From contig CAJGDB010000041.1 of the NCBI GenBank assembly GCA_904502165.1, positions 1-14,540 of the forward strand: DNA of 14,540 nt. Reading direction: 5' to 3'. Below the pieces are notes generated by a model that searched no databases, was not told where the DNA came from, and saw nothing but the letters and a program-made list of their open reading frames with translations. The stretch comes from an uncultured Akkermansia sp. (GTDB lineage: Bacteria; Verrucomicrobiota; Verrucomicrobiia; Verrucomicrobiales; Akkermansiaceae). The position numbers and the translations under genes were made by a program. Shown piece after piece: positions 1-6,226 of the stretch; positions within the stretch are counted from its first letter, which is position 1, and each line of letters begins with the position of its first letter.

Positions 1-345
1 AGCCCCGGCGTGCTGGCCGTATTCCTGTTCGGCTTCTTCGTGCCCAAGTGCCCCCGCGTGTTCGGTTGGCTGGGTATTGTGGTGGGTGCCATAGCCTACG
101 CTTCCTTCAAGTGGGTTGAAATCCTTGGCTGCACGGGTGATTCCTTCCTCAACCGCATGGGCTACTCGCTTATCGTGGTGTGCGTGGTGGGTCTTATCCT
201 CACCATCGTGAACCACATCAAGGGTGGCGAAGCCGTGGTGCTTACCGATAAGGGTATCATCGAGATGAAGACCTCCGGCCGCGCCAAGGCCTTCGGTGTG
301 GCGGTCATCATCGCTACGGTTGCCCTCTACATCCTCTTCTGGTAA
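1..345 (+). CDS. Sodium:solute symporter (SSS/SLC5-type), C-terminal fragment
   Basis: This is the last 114 residues of a membrane transporter whose 5' part lies outside the window; the frame is open from base 1 and stops with TAA at 343-345. The fragment opens with Ser-Pro-Gly followed by a hydrophobic stretch ending in FGFFVPK, resembling the late SSS-family helix 'SP..AVFLLGxFxKR', so the assignment is by pattern and not certain. Three hydrophobic segments are visible at roughly residues 4-15, 21-38 and 50-67 of the fragment, then a charged cytoplasmic-looking stretch and a final helix ending in Phe-Trp. SSS proteins couple Na+ entry to uptake of sugars, amino acids or other small solutes at the inner membrane. 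The substrate cannot be told from this fragment. A strong intrinsic terminator follows 30 nt after the stop. Confidence 0.7.
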   Translation, partial: SPGVLAVFLFGFFVPKCPRVFGWLGIVVGAIAYASFKWVEILGCTGDSFLNRMGYSLIVVCVVGLILTIVNHIKGGEAVVLTDKGIIEMKTSGRAKAFGVAVIIATVALYILFW

Positions 346-374
346 AGAGCCGATTCACAAAAAAATCAATTTCA

Positions 375-407
375 TACCCTCACCCGCTCGGGTGGGGGTA
401 TTTTTTT
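375..407 (+). terminator. Intrinsic terminator after the symporter gene
   Basis: An 11-bp stem (375-385 with 390-400, one G-T wobble) closes a 4-nt GCTC loop and is followed directly by seven T (401-407). This is a textbook rho-independent terminator for the plus-strand symporter gene. The xerD-like gene converges on it and ends at 414. Read on the minus strand the same stem is followed by a T-rich stretch only after about 9 nt, so it may serve both directions, less well for xerD. Confidence 0.9.
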
Positions 408-413
408 ACCCGC

Positions 414-1328
414 TTACTGCTTGCGGCCGCGGGGGTGGAAACTTTGGTGCAGGGCCACCAGCCGTTTCTGGTCTACATGGGTATATACCTGGGTAGTGGA
501 AAGACTGGCATGGCCCAGCATGTCCTGAATCACGCGCAAATCCGCTCCGTTTTCCAGCAGATGGGTAGCAAAGGAATGCCGCAGGATATGCGGGTACACG
601 TTTTCCGGCAGCCCGGCAGCCCGGGCGCGTTCCTTGATAATCTGGCGGATACGGTCGCGCGTGAGGCGCTCTCCGCGGTTGGAGAGGAAGAGAACATCTG
701 CCCGCCGGCCATTCCGCAGCAGACGGGTGCGGGCGTGGTTCAGGTAGCTCCGCAGGGCTCGTGCCGCCACACCGCCCAAGGGTACATAGCGGGTCTTGTG
801 TCCCTTGCCGGTGATACGCAGGAAGCTTTCCTCCCAATCAACTTGTTCCGCCCGCAGGCTGACCAGCTCGCTGACACGCAGTCCGCTGCCATAGAGCATT
901 TCGAGCATGGCGCGGTCGCGTGCGCCATAGGGCAGGTCTGCCGGGTCAATGCTCTGCAGCAGGATGTTGACTTGCTCTGCCCGCAGCGTTTCCGGCAGGC
1001 TCCGGCCGGAGCGCCCGCATTCCAGCAGGGCCGCCGGGTTGCGGCTCAGCACTTTTTCATGCGCCAGGTAGCGGAAGAACTGCCGCAGGTGCACCATGGC
1101 CACCCGGCAGGAGGATGCCGCCAGCGCGCACTCCGTCCTTAACCACCTGTGGTAGGCGGCCAGAAGGGGTTCATCCACGCTGTCCGGCTGGTGGCCATGC
1201 TCTGCACACCAGTCTGAAAAACGCGCCAGTGTGCGCTGAACCGACAAGCGGTAATTGACACTCAACCCGCGTTCCGCGGCCAGATACAGCAGAAAACTGT
1301 CGACCAGGCTGGGGAAGGGGTGGCTCAT
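414..1328 (-). CDS. xerD: XerD-like site-specific tyrosine recombinase
   Basis: A 304-residue tyrosine recombinase of normal Xer length. The N-terminal SAM-like core-binding domain spans about residues 1-95, the catalytic domain about 112-300. All catalytic residues are visible: R151 (GSGLRVSEL), K175 (TGKGHKTR), H247 and R250 (PHILRHSFATHLL), H273 (LGH) and nucleophile Y282 (QVYTHV). The C-terminal LHQSFHPR resembles the E. coli XerD tail, which favours XerD over XerC. Xer enzymes resolve chromosome dimers at dif near the replication terminus, acting with FtsK at the septum. The gene begins 9 nt after the lipoprotein gene. Its TAAGG, 9 nt before ATG and overlapping the upstream stop codon, is the clearest Shine-Dalgarno-like motif in the window, fitting co-transcription with that gene. 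No integron or phage context is seen, so a housekeeping Xer role is likely. Confidence 0.9.
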   Translation of the reverse strand: MSHPFPSLVDSFLLYLAAERGLSVNYRLSVQRTLARFSDWCAEHGHQPDSVDEPLLAAYHRWLRTECALAASSCRVAMVHLRQFFRYLAHEKVLSRNPAALLECGRSGRSLPETLRAEQVNILLQSIDPADLPYGARDRAMLEMLYGSGLRVSELVSLRAEQVDWEESFLRITGKGHKTRYVPLGGVAARALRSYLNHARTRLLRNGRRADVLFLSNRGERLTRDRIRQIIKERARAAGLPENVYPHILRHSFATHLLENGADLRVIQDMLGHASLSTTQVYTHVDQKRLVALHQSFHPRGRKQ

Positions 1329-1337
1329 GAGTGTGCC

Positions 1338-2006
1338 TTACTCTATGAAAGAGCCGGCAGGCTCCGGCAGTTCATCGGTGGGAGTGGGTAGCTCGCCGTC
1401 ATCCGGGGTGGCCGGTGCCTTTTCCAGCTCGCGGCGGCGGGCTTCAAATTCATCAGACTTGCGGGATTTCTTGCTGACCACCAGGACCGTGCGCCCGGAG
1501 TCATTGGTCATGAGCCGCTGGTCTCCATTCATGGGGGATTCATCTGCCCATTCATCCACCAGCGGAAGCCCGGCTGTAACAGAAAGGCTCTGGTCATCGT
1601 GGGTGGATACCAGCTTGACCGGATTCACAAAATCCGTTTCACGCAGGAAACCTTTACTGCCATCTTCCAGCTCCACAAAGTAGTACAAACCCTCGCAGGA
1701 GATGATGCGGGCATTGGCTGCCTCCACCATGCGTCCCTTGGCGCCTTCATAGTAATCAGGGTTGCGGTTGAAGAGGTACGCCTTGCCGTGCTGCACTTCC
1801 AGAGTCTCTCCATCCTTGTAGATGCCTTCCTTCACATACTTGGCGCGGGCCTCTGCCCGCACGTTCTCCATGCCGGGCGGATCCAGCGGCGAGGGCTCTT
1901 GCAGGTAGATGGGGGTGTATTCACCCGGTGAGCTGAGACGTTCTACAATGCTGCACGAGGTGAGCATTGTCATGCCAAGCAGAGATATGGTAGCCAGCGG
2001 CTTCAT
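1338..2006 (-). CDS. Small exported lipoprotein, SH3-like segment
   Basis: A 222-residue protein with a lipoprotein signal peptide: MK start, hydrophobic run, and lipobox LTSC with the lipidated cysteine at residue 18, followed by Ser. The middle part, around residues 65-135, holds short alternating strands ending in YYFVELEDGSKGFL. That resembles an SH3-like fold (hydrophobic..V..DG..GW/F), but I do not recognise the family. The C-terminal 50 residues are charged, then rich in Pro, Thr, Glu and Asp, and probably disordered. The frame could extend upstream to a TTG (2042, with an AGGAG before it) or a GTG (2060) overlapping the DUF486 gene. I chose ATG 2006 because a promoter sits exactly 7 nt before it and because it gives a compact lipoprotein signal. 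The gene lies between DUF486 and xerD on the same strand. Function unknown. Confidence 0.75.
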   Translation of the reverse strand: MKPLATISLLGMTMLTSCSIVERLSSPGEYTPIYLQEPSPLDPPGMENVRAEARAKYVKEGIYKDGETLEVQHGKAYLFNRNPDYYEGAKGRMVEAANARIISCEGLYYFVELEDGSKGFLRETDFVNPVKLVSTHDDQSLSVTAGLPLVDEWADESPMNGDQRLMTNDSGRTVLVVSKKSRKSDEFEARRRELEKAPATPDDGELPTPTDELPEPAGSFIE

Positions 2007-2013
2007 GCGTTGT

Positions 2014-2042
2014 ATCGTATCATTTTTTCTGGTGACAGGCAA
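2014..2042 (-). promoter_or_regulatory. Promoter of the lipoprotein-xerD unit
   Basis: TTGCCT (-35, 2042-2037), 17-bp spacer, TACGAT (-10, 2019-2014), then 7 nt to ATG 2006. It fills the gap after the DUF486 stop codon. The predicted mRNA begins at or next to the start codon. Confidence 0.6.
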
Positions 2043-2052
2043 GACTTTCTCC

Positions 2053-2421
2053 TCATGCACCCATGAGCGCCTCGCGGTTCACAAAGAATACTGCTCCCAG
2101 AACGCAGAGGAAAGCCCACAGGTAATCCCACTTCCACTGCTCGCCCATATAGAGAATCATGAAGGGGACAAAGATGCTCAGGGTAAGGGCTTCCTGCATA
2201 ATCTTGAGCTGGGCCAGAGAGAGGCCGTAGGCTCGCCCCAGATGGTTGGCCGGCACCATGAAGCAGTATTCAAAGAGCGCCAGCCCCCAGCTCATCAGAA
2301 TCAGCATCCACATGGGGGTGCTGGCTGTTTCCCCCGGCTTGCGTAAAAAGCCGTACCAGGCAAAAGTCATGACGACATTGCTTAAGAACAACAGGCAGAT
2401 GGATAAGGCAAGCTTGTACAT
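2053..2421 (-). CDS. DUF486 (DMT-type) four-helix membrane protein
   Basis: A 122-residue integral membrane protein with four predicted helices at about residues 5-25, 36-56, 70-92 and 98-115, matching the usual length of DUF486/DMT-family proteins. Family hallmarks visible are TFAWYGFL near the first helix end, SWGLALFEYCFMVPANHLG across the second helix, SLAQLKIMQE in the third, and YLWAFLCVLGAVFFV at the end. The family belongs to the drug/metabolite transporter superfamily by fold; its substrate is unknown. The frame can be extended to base 2460, but that codon lies on the -35 box of a near-perfect promoter, so ATG 2421 is preferred. The gene follows the protease gene by 73 nt with no terminator between them, so it may also receive read-through. 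Confidence 0.85.
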   Translation of the reverse strand: MYKLALSICLLFLSNVVMTFAWYGFLRKPGETASTPMWMLILMSWGLALFEYCFMVPANHLGRAYGLSLAQLKIMQEALTLSIFVPFMILYMGEQWKWDYLWAFLCVLGAVFFVNREALMGA

Positions 2422-2422
2422 G

Positions 2423-2444
2423 GCGGGGCATAAAATAGCCCCGC
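2423..2444. repeat. Inverted repeat bracketing the DUF486 -10 box
   Basis: A perfect 7-bp inverted repeat (2423-2429 with 2438-2444) encloses the 8-bp AT-rich -10 region and stops one base before the start codon. It could be an operator for a dimeric regulator or a transcript-start hairpin. Only the symmetry is observed. Confidence 0.6.
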
Positions 2445-2460
2445 GGTGGAGGATTGTCAA
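2432..2460 (-). promoter_or_regulatory. Consensus promoter of the DUF486 gene
   Basis: TTGACA (-35, 2460-2455), exact 17-bp spacer, TATTTT (-10, 2437-2432), then 10 nt to ATG 2421. The expected transcription start is about 3 nt before the start codon, with no room for a ribosome-binding site. Confidence 0.75.
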
Positions 2461-2494
2461 GATTTTGTCTTATCTGAATACCGGGTTGCAGAGA

Positions 2495-3364
2495 TTATTT
2501 CTGCAGCAGGAAGAGCCCGACGGGGGTGTTCTCTGCCGGAATGTGTACCAGCACCTGCCCCTGCAGTGCATCCATACCCAGGATGGCCCCCTCCGGGGTA
2601 TCGCAGAGCAGGGGTTTTACCCCCTTGGCCACCACGCCGGGAGCCAGTTCAATATCGCCGGGGTGGCCCTCCGTCACGCGGACTCCGCCCGCCTGGTCAA
2701 TGTTGCCCTCCTGCGCCTGAATCTCACCGCTGGCACCGGGGGCCCATTCAGAAGCCACCACGCGGGTTACGCTGCTGCCTGTATCCAGCAGCATGCGTAC
2801 GTCCTTGCCGCCGCATTTCCCTGTCACAAAGATGCGGCGCATGTTATTGGCCTGGGCGCTCAGAGGAACCAGTTCGCCGCCACCGGCAGGGATTCCCCAG
2901 TAGCATTCCTCGTTGCGTAAATCAAAGGTAAACGGAACCGCCTGAAGAATATCCATACCCAGAATACCATCAATCTTCTCAGTCATCATGCCGCGTACTG
3001 CGCTCAGATTCATCACCATGAAGGGGTGAACCGGGGCTTCTGCCGGGCCCGCCTGCAGCGCAGCCAGTATCAGTCTGGGCTTCTGGGTGCTGTTGCCTCT
3101 GAATTGCATCTGGCTGGTGTCAATCCACTGGGCGGCCGGAATACGCGCAGCGCTTTCCTCATGCAGCACAGTGTGGGTGGCACCAGTATCCAGCATCATC
3201 CGCATGGGAACTCCGTTCACCAGACAGGTTACCAGCACCTGCTTGCAGCGGGCATCGCGGGTCATGGTCATCAAATCCACCGCAGGGGGGTCCTGTGCAA
3301 CAGAGACCGGGGTAGTGAATACAAGGGCCAGAACCAGTACTTTCAGCAGTGATAACAGCTTCAT
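2495..3364 (-). CDS. Exported retropepsin-like aspartic protease with two DTG lobes
   Basis: A 289-residue protein with a signal peptide (MKLLSLLK, hydrophobic core, likely cleavage after SVA at 21-23). Two lobes follow. Each has the clan AA aspartic protease signature: a hydrophobic strand into DTG (D59-T-G and D194-T-G), then about 70 residues later the motif ILGMD (134-138 and 261-265). In retropepsins one DTG subunit dimerises to make the active site. Here both aspartates are in one chain, so it may fold as a single-chain, pepsin-like bilobed enzyme in the periplasm. Both catalytic Asp are present, so activity is plausible; the substrate is unknown. Longer starts exist upstream, but the -10 box overlaps them and lies exactly 7 nt before ATG 3364. 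It is the first gene of the minus-strand block and diverges from the outer-membrane gene. Confidence 0.85.
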   Translation of the reverse strand: MKLLSLLKVLVLALVFTTPVSVAQDPPAVDLMTMTRDARCKQVLVTCLVNGVPMRMMLDTGATHTVLHEESAARIPAAQWIDTSQMQFRGNSTQKPRLILAALQAGPAEAPVHPFMVMNLSAVRGMMTEKIDGILGMDILQAVPFTFDLRNEECYWGIPAGGGELVPLSAQANNMRRIFVTGKCGGKDVRMLLDTGSSVTRVVASEWAPGASGEIQAQEGNIDQAGGVRVTEGHPGDIELAPGVVAKGVKPLLCDTPEGAILGMDALQGQVLVHIPAENTPVGLFLLQK

Positions 3365-3371
3365 GCCCTGC

Positions 3372-3400
3372 ATTGTAGTGTGATTGTGCCCGCGAGTCAA
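3372..3400 (-). promoter_or_regulatory. Promoter of the two-DTG protease gene
   Basis: TTGACT (-35, 3400-3395), 17-bp spacer, TACAAT (-10, 3377-3372), 7 nt, ATG 3364. The predicted transcript begins at the A of the start codon. No Shine-Dalgarno motif could be transcribed. Confidence 0.75.
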
Positions 3401-3453
3401 TCCCGGATTTTCCGGAACCGGCAGTATAATGTGCGCGGATACTTGATTTAGGC

Positions 3454-3482
3454 TTGCAGGGGCGGGCAAGGCAGGGTAGAAT
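3454..3482 (+). promoter_or_regulatory. Promoter of the outer-membrane protein gene
   Basis: TTGCAG (3454-3459), 17-bp spacer, TAGAAT (3477-3482), 9 nt, ATG 3492. The predicted leader is about 2 nt. It is divergent from the protease promoter, with 53 bp between the two -35 boxes; that gap includes the 8-bp palindrome TTCCGGAA at 3410-3417. Confidence 0.65.
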
Positions 3483-3491
3483 CCCGCATAT

Positions 3492-4460
3492 ATGCCAAAG
3501 AGAGCCTACATTGCCCTTGCGTTTGCCATGCCCGTTCTGGGTACGGATATGCCCCCCGCTATTCCCGATGCCCCTATCGAGTATACAGATATCAGCTACG
3601 AGCAGGAAGAGACACCGGCTGCCGGTTGGGAAAGCCCCGCCGCTCCTGCCATGCCGGGGCCTTTTGCAGCGGCTTCATCTGAGAAACGAGGCTATGTGAA
3701 TCTCAATGTATTCAGCAGTGACTACAATGTGCGTGGCATGGGTGTGCGCGATTCTTTCAGTAAGGCTGGCTATTCCTCTGTAAGCGGGTCGTACACTATG
3801 CCGAACCGCAATCTTTTCGGTAAGGGGCTTCAGCACCGCATCAGCGGCGAATACGGCATCATCTGGGATTCCTCCAGCGTGCTGGCTCATCCGCATGTAA
3901 CCCGTTTGTCCTACGCCGTCGGTAAGGAGATTTTTCCGAACCTGGTGGCCGAGGTGGGATACACCCTGCGGCATGGCGGGCTGGAGGGCTACCTGGCCCG
4001 TTATAGCGACGGCGCCGGGCACCACACCACGCAGGAGCTTACGGCCAGCCTTACCTACAATGACTACCAGCAGGGCTTCTTCGGCAAGGCCGAGGCGGCT
4101 TATTCTTTCTATGGTCTTACCGGCACCTGGTTTGATATTGAAGCCGGCTACCGCTTTACCGACGTATGGAGCCAGGGTAACTTCGGCATGGATGTGGAGC
4201 TCTCCGGCGGTGTGGCTCCCTCTGTCGGCTATTGGGGAAGCGGCGTGAACGGGGTGGATGCCTGGCGTATCAAGGCGGCCCTGCTTCCTTTCTCCCATGC
4301 CGGCTCCTTCGGGCGCGATTCCCGCTTCTATGTGAAACCCTGGGTGCAGTTCTCCTGGGCCGGGGAGAATGCTACCCGGATGGAACACGACAATGACGGG
4401 GTCGATATGGTGGATGATTTCCTCATTACCATCGGTATTGACTGCGGATTCACGTTCTGA
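3492..4460 (+). CDS. Probable outer-membrane beta-barrel protein
   Basis: A 322-residue protein with a short signal-like start (MPKRAYIALAFAMPVLG) and a Pro/Ala/Glu-rich linker to about residue 65. After that come alternating strands rich in Tyr, Gly, Phe and Ser, such as YVNLNVFSSDYN, YGIIWDSSS, VAEVGYTLRHGG, YSFYGLTGTWFDIEAGYRF and FYVKPWVQFSWAG. The protein ends FLITIGIDCGFTF. A final strand with a terminal Phe is the usual signal read by the Bam assembly machine, so an outer-membrane barrel of roughly 10-14 strands is the best reading. I do not recognise a named family, and channel, enzyme or adhesin roles remain open. No good hairpin terminator follows the stop, so transcripts may continue into tRNA-Thr and end at its terminator. 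Confidence 0.75.
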   Translation: MPKRAYIALAFAMPVLGTDMPPAIPDAPIEYTDISYEQEETPAAGWESPAAPAMPGPFAAASSEKRGYVNLNVFSSDYNVRGMGVRDSFSKAGYSSVSGSYTMPNRNLFGKGLQHRISGEYGIIWDSSSVLAHPHVTRLSYAVGKEIFPNLVAEVGYTLRHGGLEGYLARYSDGAGHHTTQELTASLTYNDYQQGFFGKAEAAYSFYGLTGTWFDIEAGYRFTDVWSQGNFGMDVELSGGVAPSVGYWGSGVNGVDAWRIKAALLPFSHAGSFGRDSRFYVKPWVQFSWAGENATRMEHDNDGVDMVDDFLITIGIDCGFTF

Positions 4461-4473
4461 TGTAAAAAAAGTC

Positions 4474-4502
4474 TTGCAATGGGCATTCCTCTCGTGTAGA
4501 AT
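4474..4502 (+). promoter_or_regulatory. Promoter of tRNA-Thr
   Basis: TTGCAA (4474-4479), 17-bp spacer, TAGAAT (4497-4502). The expected start is near 4509-4510, about 6 nt before the mature tRNA 5' end, a normal short pre-tRNA leader. Confidence 0.75.
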
Positions 4503-4506
4503 GCCC
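4481..4506. repeat. Inverted repeat across the tRNA-Thr promoter spacer and -10
   Basis: A perfect 8-bp inverted repeat, GGGCATTC at 4481-4488 and GAATGCCC at 4499-4506, with 10 bp between. One arm starts right after the -35, the other covers most of the -10. No T-run follows, so it is not an intrinsic terminator. Confidence 0.6.
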
Positions 4507-4515
4507 CCGCAATCC

Positions 4516-4587
4516 GCCGGATTAGCTCAGTGGTAGAGCACCCGATTTGTAATCGGACGGTCGTCAGTTCGACCCTGACATCCGGCT
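4516..4587 (+). tRNA. tRNA-Thr (anticodon TGT)
   Basis: A 72-nt cloverleaf. Acceptor stem 4516-4522 with 4580-4586 (7 bp, perfect); D arm 4525-4539; anticodon stem 4541-4545 with 4553-4557; anticodon TGT at 4548-4550 reading ACA; T arm 4563-4579 with TTCGA loop sequence and a perfect 5-bp stem. The 3' CCA is not encoded. G1-C72 and C2-G71 agree with known threonine identity elements. Two mild oddities are a C-A mismatch at the top of the anticodon stem (27-43) and T as the discriminator base at 4587. Confidence 0.95.
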
Positions 4588-4591
4588 TTGC

Positions 4592-4632
4592 AAGCCCGGA
4601 TTCTGCAATGCAGAGTCCGGGCTTTTATGTTT
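4592..4632 (+). terminator. Intrinsic terminator after tRNA-Thr
   Basis: A long stem, 4592-4606 with 4610-4624 (15 pairs including one wobble), closes a 3-nt loop and runs into TTTTATGTTT. It starts 5 nt after the tRNA. Its T-rich tail overlaps the first bases of the next gene's -35 box at 4631. Confidence 0.9.
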
Positions 4633-4658
4633 GACAAGTGAGGAAGCCCGGCTATAAT
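4631..4658 (+). promoter_or_regulatory. Perfect-consensus promoter of the PulD-like gene
   Basis: TTGACA (4631-4636), 16-bp spacer, TATAAT (4653-4658), 9 nt, ATG 4668. Both hexamers are full consensus. A second TTGACA (4662-4667) directly precedes the start codon. The predicted leader is about 2-3 nt. Confidence 0.8.
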
Positions 4659-4667
4659 GCATTGACA

Positions 4668-6137
4668 ATGGCAGTGGTATCAAAGCACAGTTATCTCAGG
4701 CGGGCGGTTCTGCTGGTGGCCCTCGTGGTGGCGGTTCCGGCTCTGGCTCAGGAGTCGGACGAACCGGTGCGGAAGGGGGTGAAGGTGGTGAAATCCCTGT
4801 TCGGGCATCGCCGCCAGGATGTGCGCGAGGCGGCAGAGCGGCAGGAACGGGAGCGCCAGATGCAGCAGATGGAGGCTCTGCCCAGGTATATGAAACAGCA
4901 GGAGTCTGTACGCCCTGCCGAGATGATCCGCATATTGGAAAAGATGCTGAATATCCGCATGCTGCCAGGGTCTCACTATGAGGCCGGTACCCGCATGCTG
5001 ACGGCACTCAGGGCGCTGCGCGACCGCGCGGCAGAGCAGGATGCCCCCTTCTCCATCGTGTGGGATGAAGGCGACAGGAAATGGCCGGACGAGGAGCTGA
5101 ATGAGGTGCTGCTGCAGGATGATATAGAGCTTTCCGGCTGCAATCTGGCAGAAGCGCTTCAGCGTATCTGCCAGTCGGCAGATTGCCAGTATACCCTGCG
5201 TGGCAATCAGGTGGTCATGAAATCTGTGGCTGATTCCCCGCAGACGCTTGTCATCCCCTGCGGGGTAAGTGAGTTCGAAAAATGTTTTAATTTCAAATCG
5301 GAGCTGCGTACCCCGGAGGGGAAGGCCATTCGGAGTAGCCGGATAGACCTCTCGGGAGACCGCCGCCGATTCTATGTGATAACCGGGAAACGATACGGGC
5401 AGCAACTGACTCGTCGTGTTGCCGGGGAATATAACCAGTTCCGCGGGACTCTGACATTGACCGGCATGCCGGATGCGATTCTGCAATGCAGGCGGGATTT
5501 AGACGAACTGTATCATGAAACGCTGAAATCCGGACGCGGTAGAGATAGCCGCTTAGAAGACCCCTACGACAAGCGCTACAAGCTGGAATACAAGCTGAAC
5601 TCCATTCCGGCCTTTCCCATTGAATTCCCGGCAGGGGTGAAGATGAATGATGTGGTCAGATACCTGTCGCTGCTCATCCGGCATTCCCGGGCGAAGCTGC
5701 CGGTTAAATTCTCGGCTCAGAATGGCAGCCTGACCTGTAAAGTGCCGCTGGTTATCCGTGATTGTTCGGCGCTCGAGGCGCTCATGAAGGCGGTGGATTC
5801 ATTCGGTAAATCCTATACTATTCAAGGGAACAGGATTACGTTTTCAGAAACGGAGGGTGAGTATCACACCTATGCGGTCCGTAATACATTTATTGATTTG
5901 CTGAAGGAGCAGCAGAGGCGGGGGAATGTTGCTTCCCGGAACGGGAGCCGGACGCAGCAGTCTGCGGATGCTGATCTTATCTATGATACGCTTAAAATCA
6001 TGGGGATTGAACTGTCTGACCCCCTTGGTGCTTCTTACCGGGAGCGCGACTTCTCGCTGCGTGTGCGTGGCTCCACGCGGAATCATTACCTGCTGAACCG
6101 CCACTATTCCTTCTTTACGCGCAGTAAGCCCCTCTGA
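4668..6137 (+). CDS. Exported protein with two PulD/STN-like segments, no secretin barrel
   Basis: A 489-residue protein with a clear signal peptide (RR at 11-12, hydrophobic 13-26, likely cleavage after ALA27). A charged, probably coiled stretch follows (about 45-75, rich in Arg, Glu and Gln). Two segments then show the pattern of short secretin/TonB-receptor N domains: a strand of the type 'IELSGCNLAEALQRICQSAD' at 153-172 followed by YTLRGNQVVM, and again 'LVIRDCSALEALMKAVDSFG' at 361-380 followed by YTIQGNRITF. Neither is followed by the Gly-rich secretin channel, and the chain ends 100 residues later. Such N-domain-only proteins are, to my knowledge, common in Verrucomicrobiota and Planctomycetota, with unknown role; binding periplasmic partners or peptidoglycan is a guess. 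ATG 4668 is preferred over one at 4638 because the promoter lies between them. Confidence 0.7.
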   Translation: MAVVSKHSYLRRAVLLVALVVAVPALAQESDEPVRKGVKVVKSLFGHRRQDVREAAERQERERQMQQMEALPRYMKQQESVRPAEMIRILEKMLNIRMLPGSHYEAGTRMLTALRALRDRAAEQDAPFSIVWDEGDRKWPDEELNEVLLQDDIELSGCNLAEALQRICQSADCQYTLRGNQVVMKSVADSPQTLVIPCGVSEFEKCFNFKSELRTPEGKAIRSSRIDLSGDRRRFYVITGKRYGQQLTRRVAGEYNQFRGTLTLTGMPDAILQCRRDLDELYHETLKSGRGRDSRLEDPYDKRYKLEYKLNSIPAFPIEFPAGVKMNDVVRYLSLLIRHSRAKLPVKFSAQNGSLTCKVPLVIRDCSALEALMKAVDSFGKSYTIQGNRITFSETEGEYHTYAVRNTFIDLLKEQQRRGNVASRNGSRTQQSADADLIYDTLKIMGIELSDPLGASYRERDFSLRVRGSTRNHYLLNRHYSFFTRSKPL

Positions 6138-6190
6138 ACAGATAACATCAGATTTTGCCGCTCGACCTGCAGATAAAGCCAATTTTGAAA

Positions 6191-6219
6191 TTGACTTTCA
6201 GATGTTACGGGTGCATAGT
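6191..6219 (+). promoter_or_regulatory. Promoter of the LOG-family gene
   Basis: TTGACT (6191-6196), 17-bp spacer, CATAGT (6214-6219), 7 nt, ATG 6227. The -10 is weaker than others here, but the spacing to the start codon is identical to that of the protease, lipoprotein and parA genes. Confidence 0.55.
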
Positions 6220-6226
6220 ACAGAGT

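Noticed and set aside
414..1328. The tyrosine recombinase as an integrase of a mobile element
   Set aside because: No attachment-site repeats, excision genes or phage genes are nearby; length and C-terminal sequence match housekeeping XerD.
3425..3430. TATAAT between the protease and barrel genes as an extra promoter
   Set aside because: No -35-like hexamer lies 16-18 bp upstream on either strand, and both genes have better-placed promoters.
4644..4651. AAGCCCGG repeated from the tRNA terminator arm (4592-4599), suggesting an attenuator
   Set aside because: The second copy is downstream of the termination point and inside a promoter spacer, so it cannot compete for pairing in the terminated transcript; probably chance.
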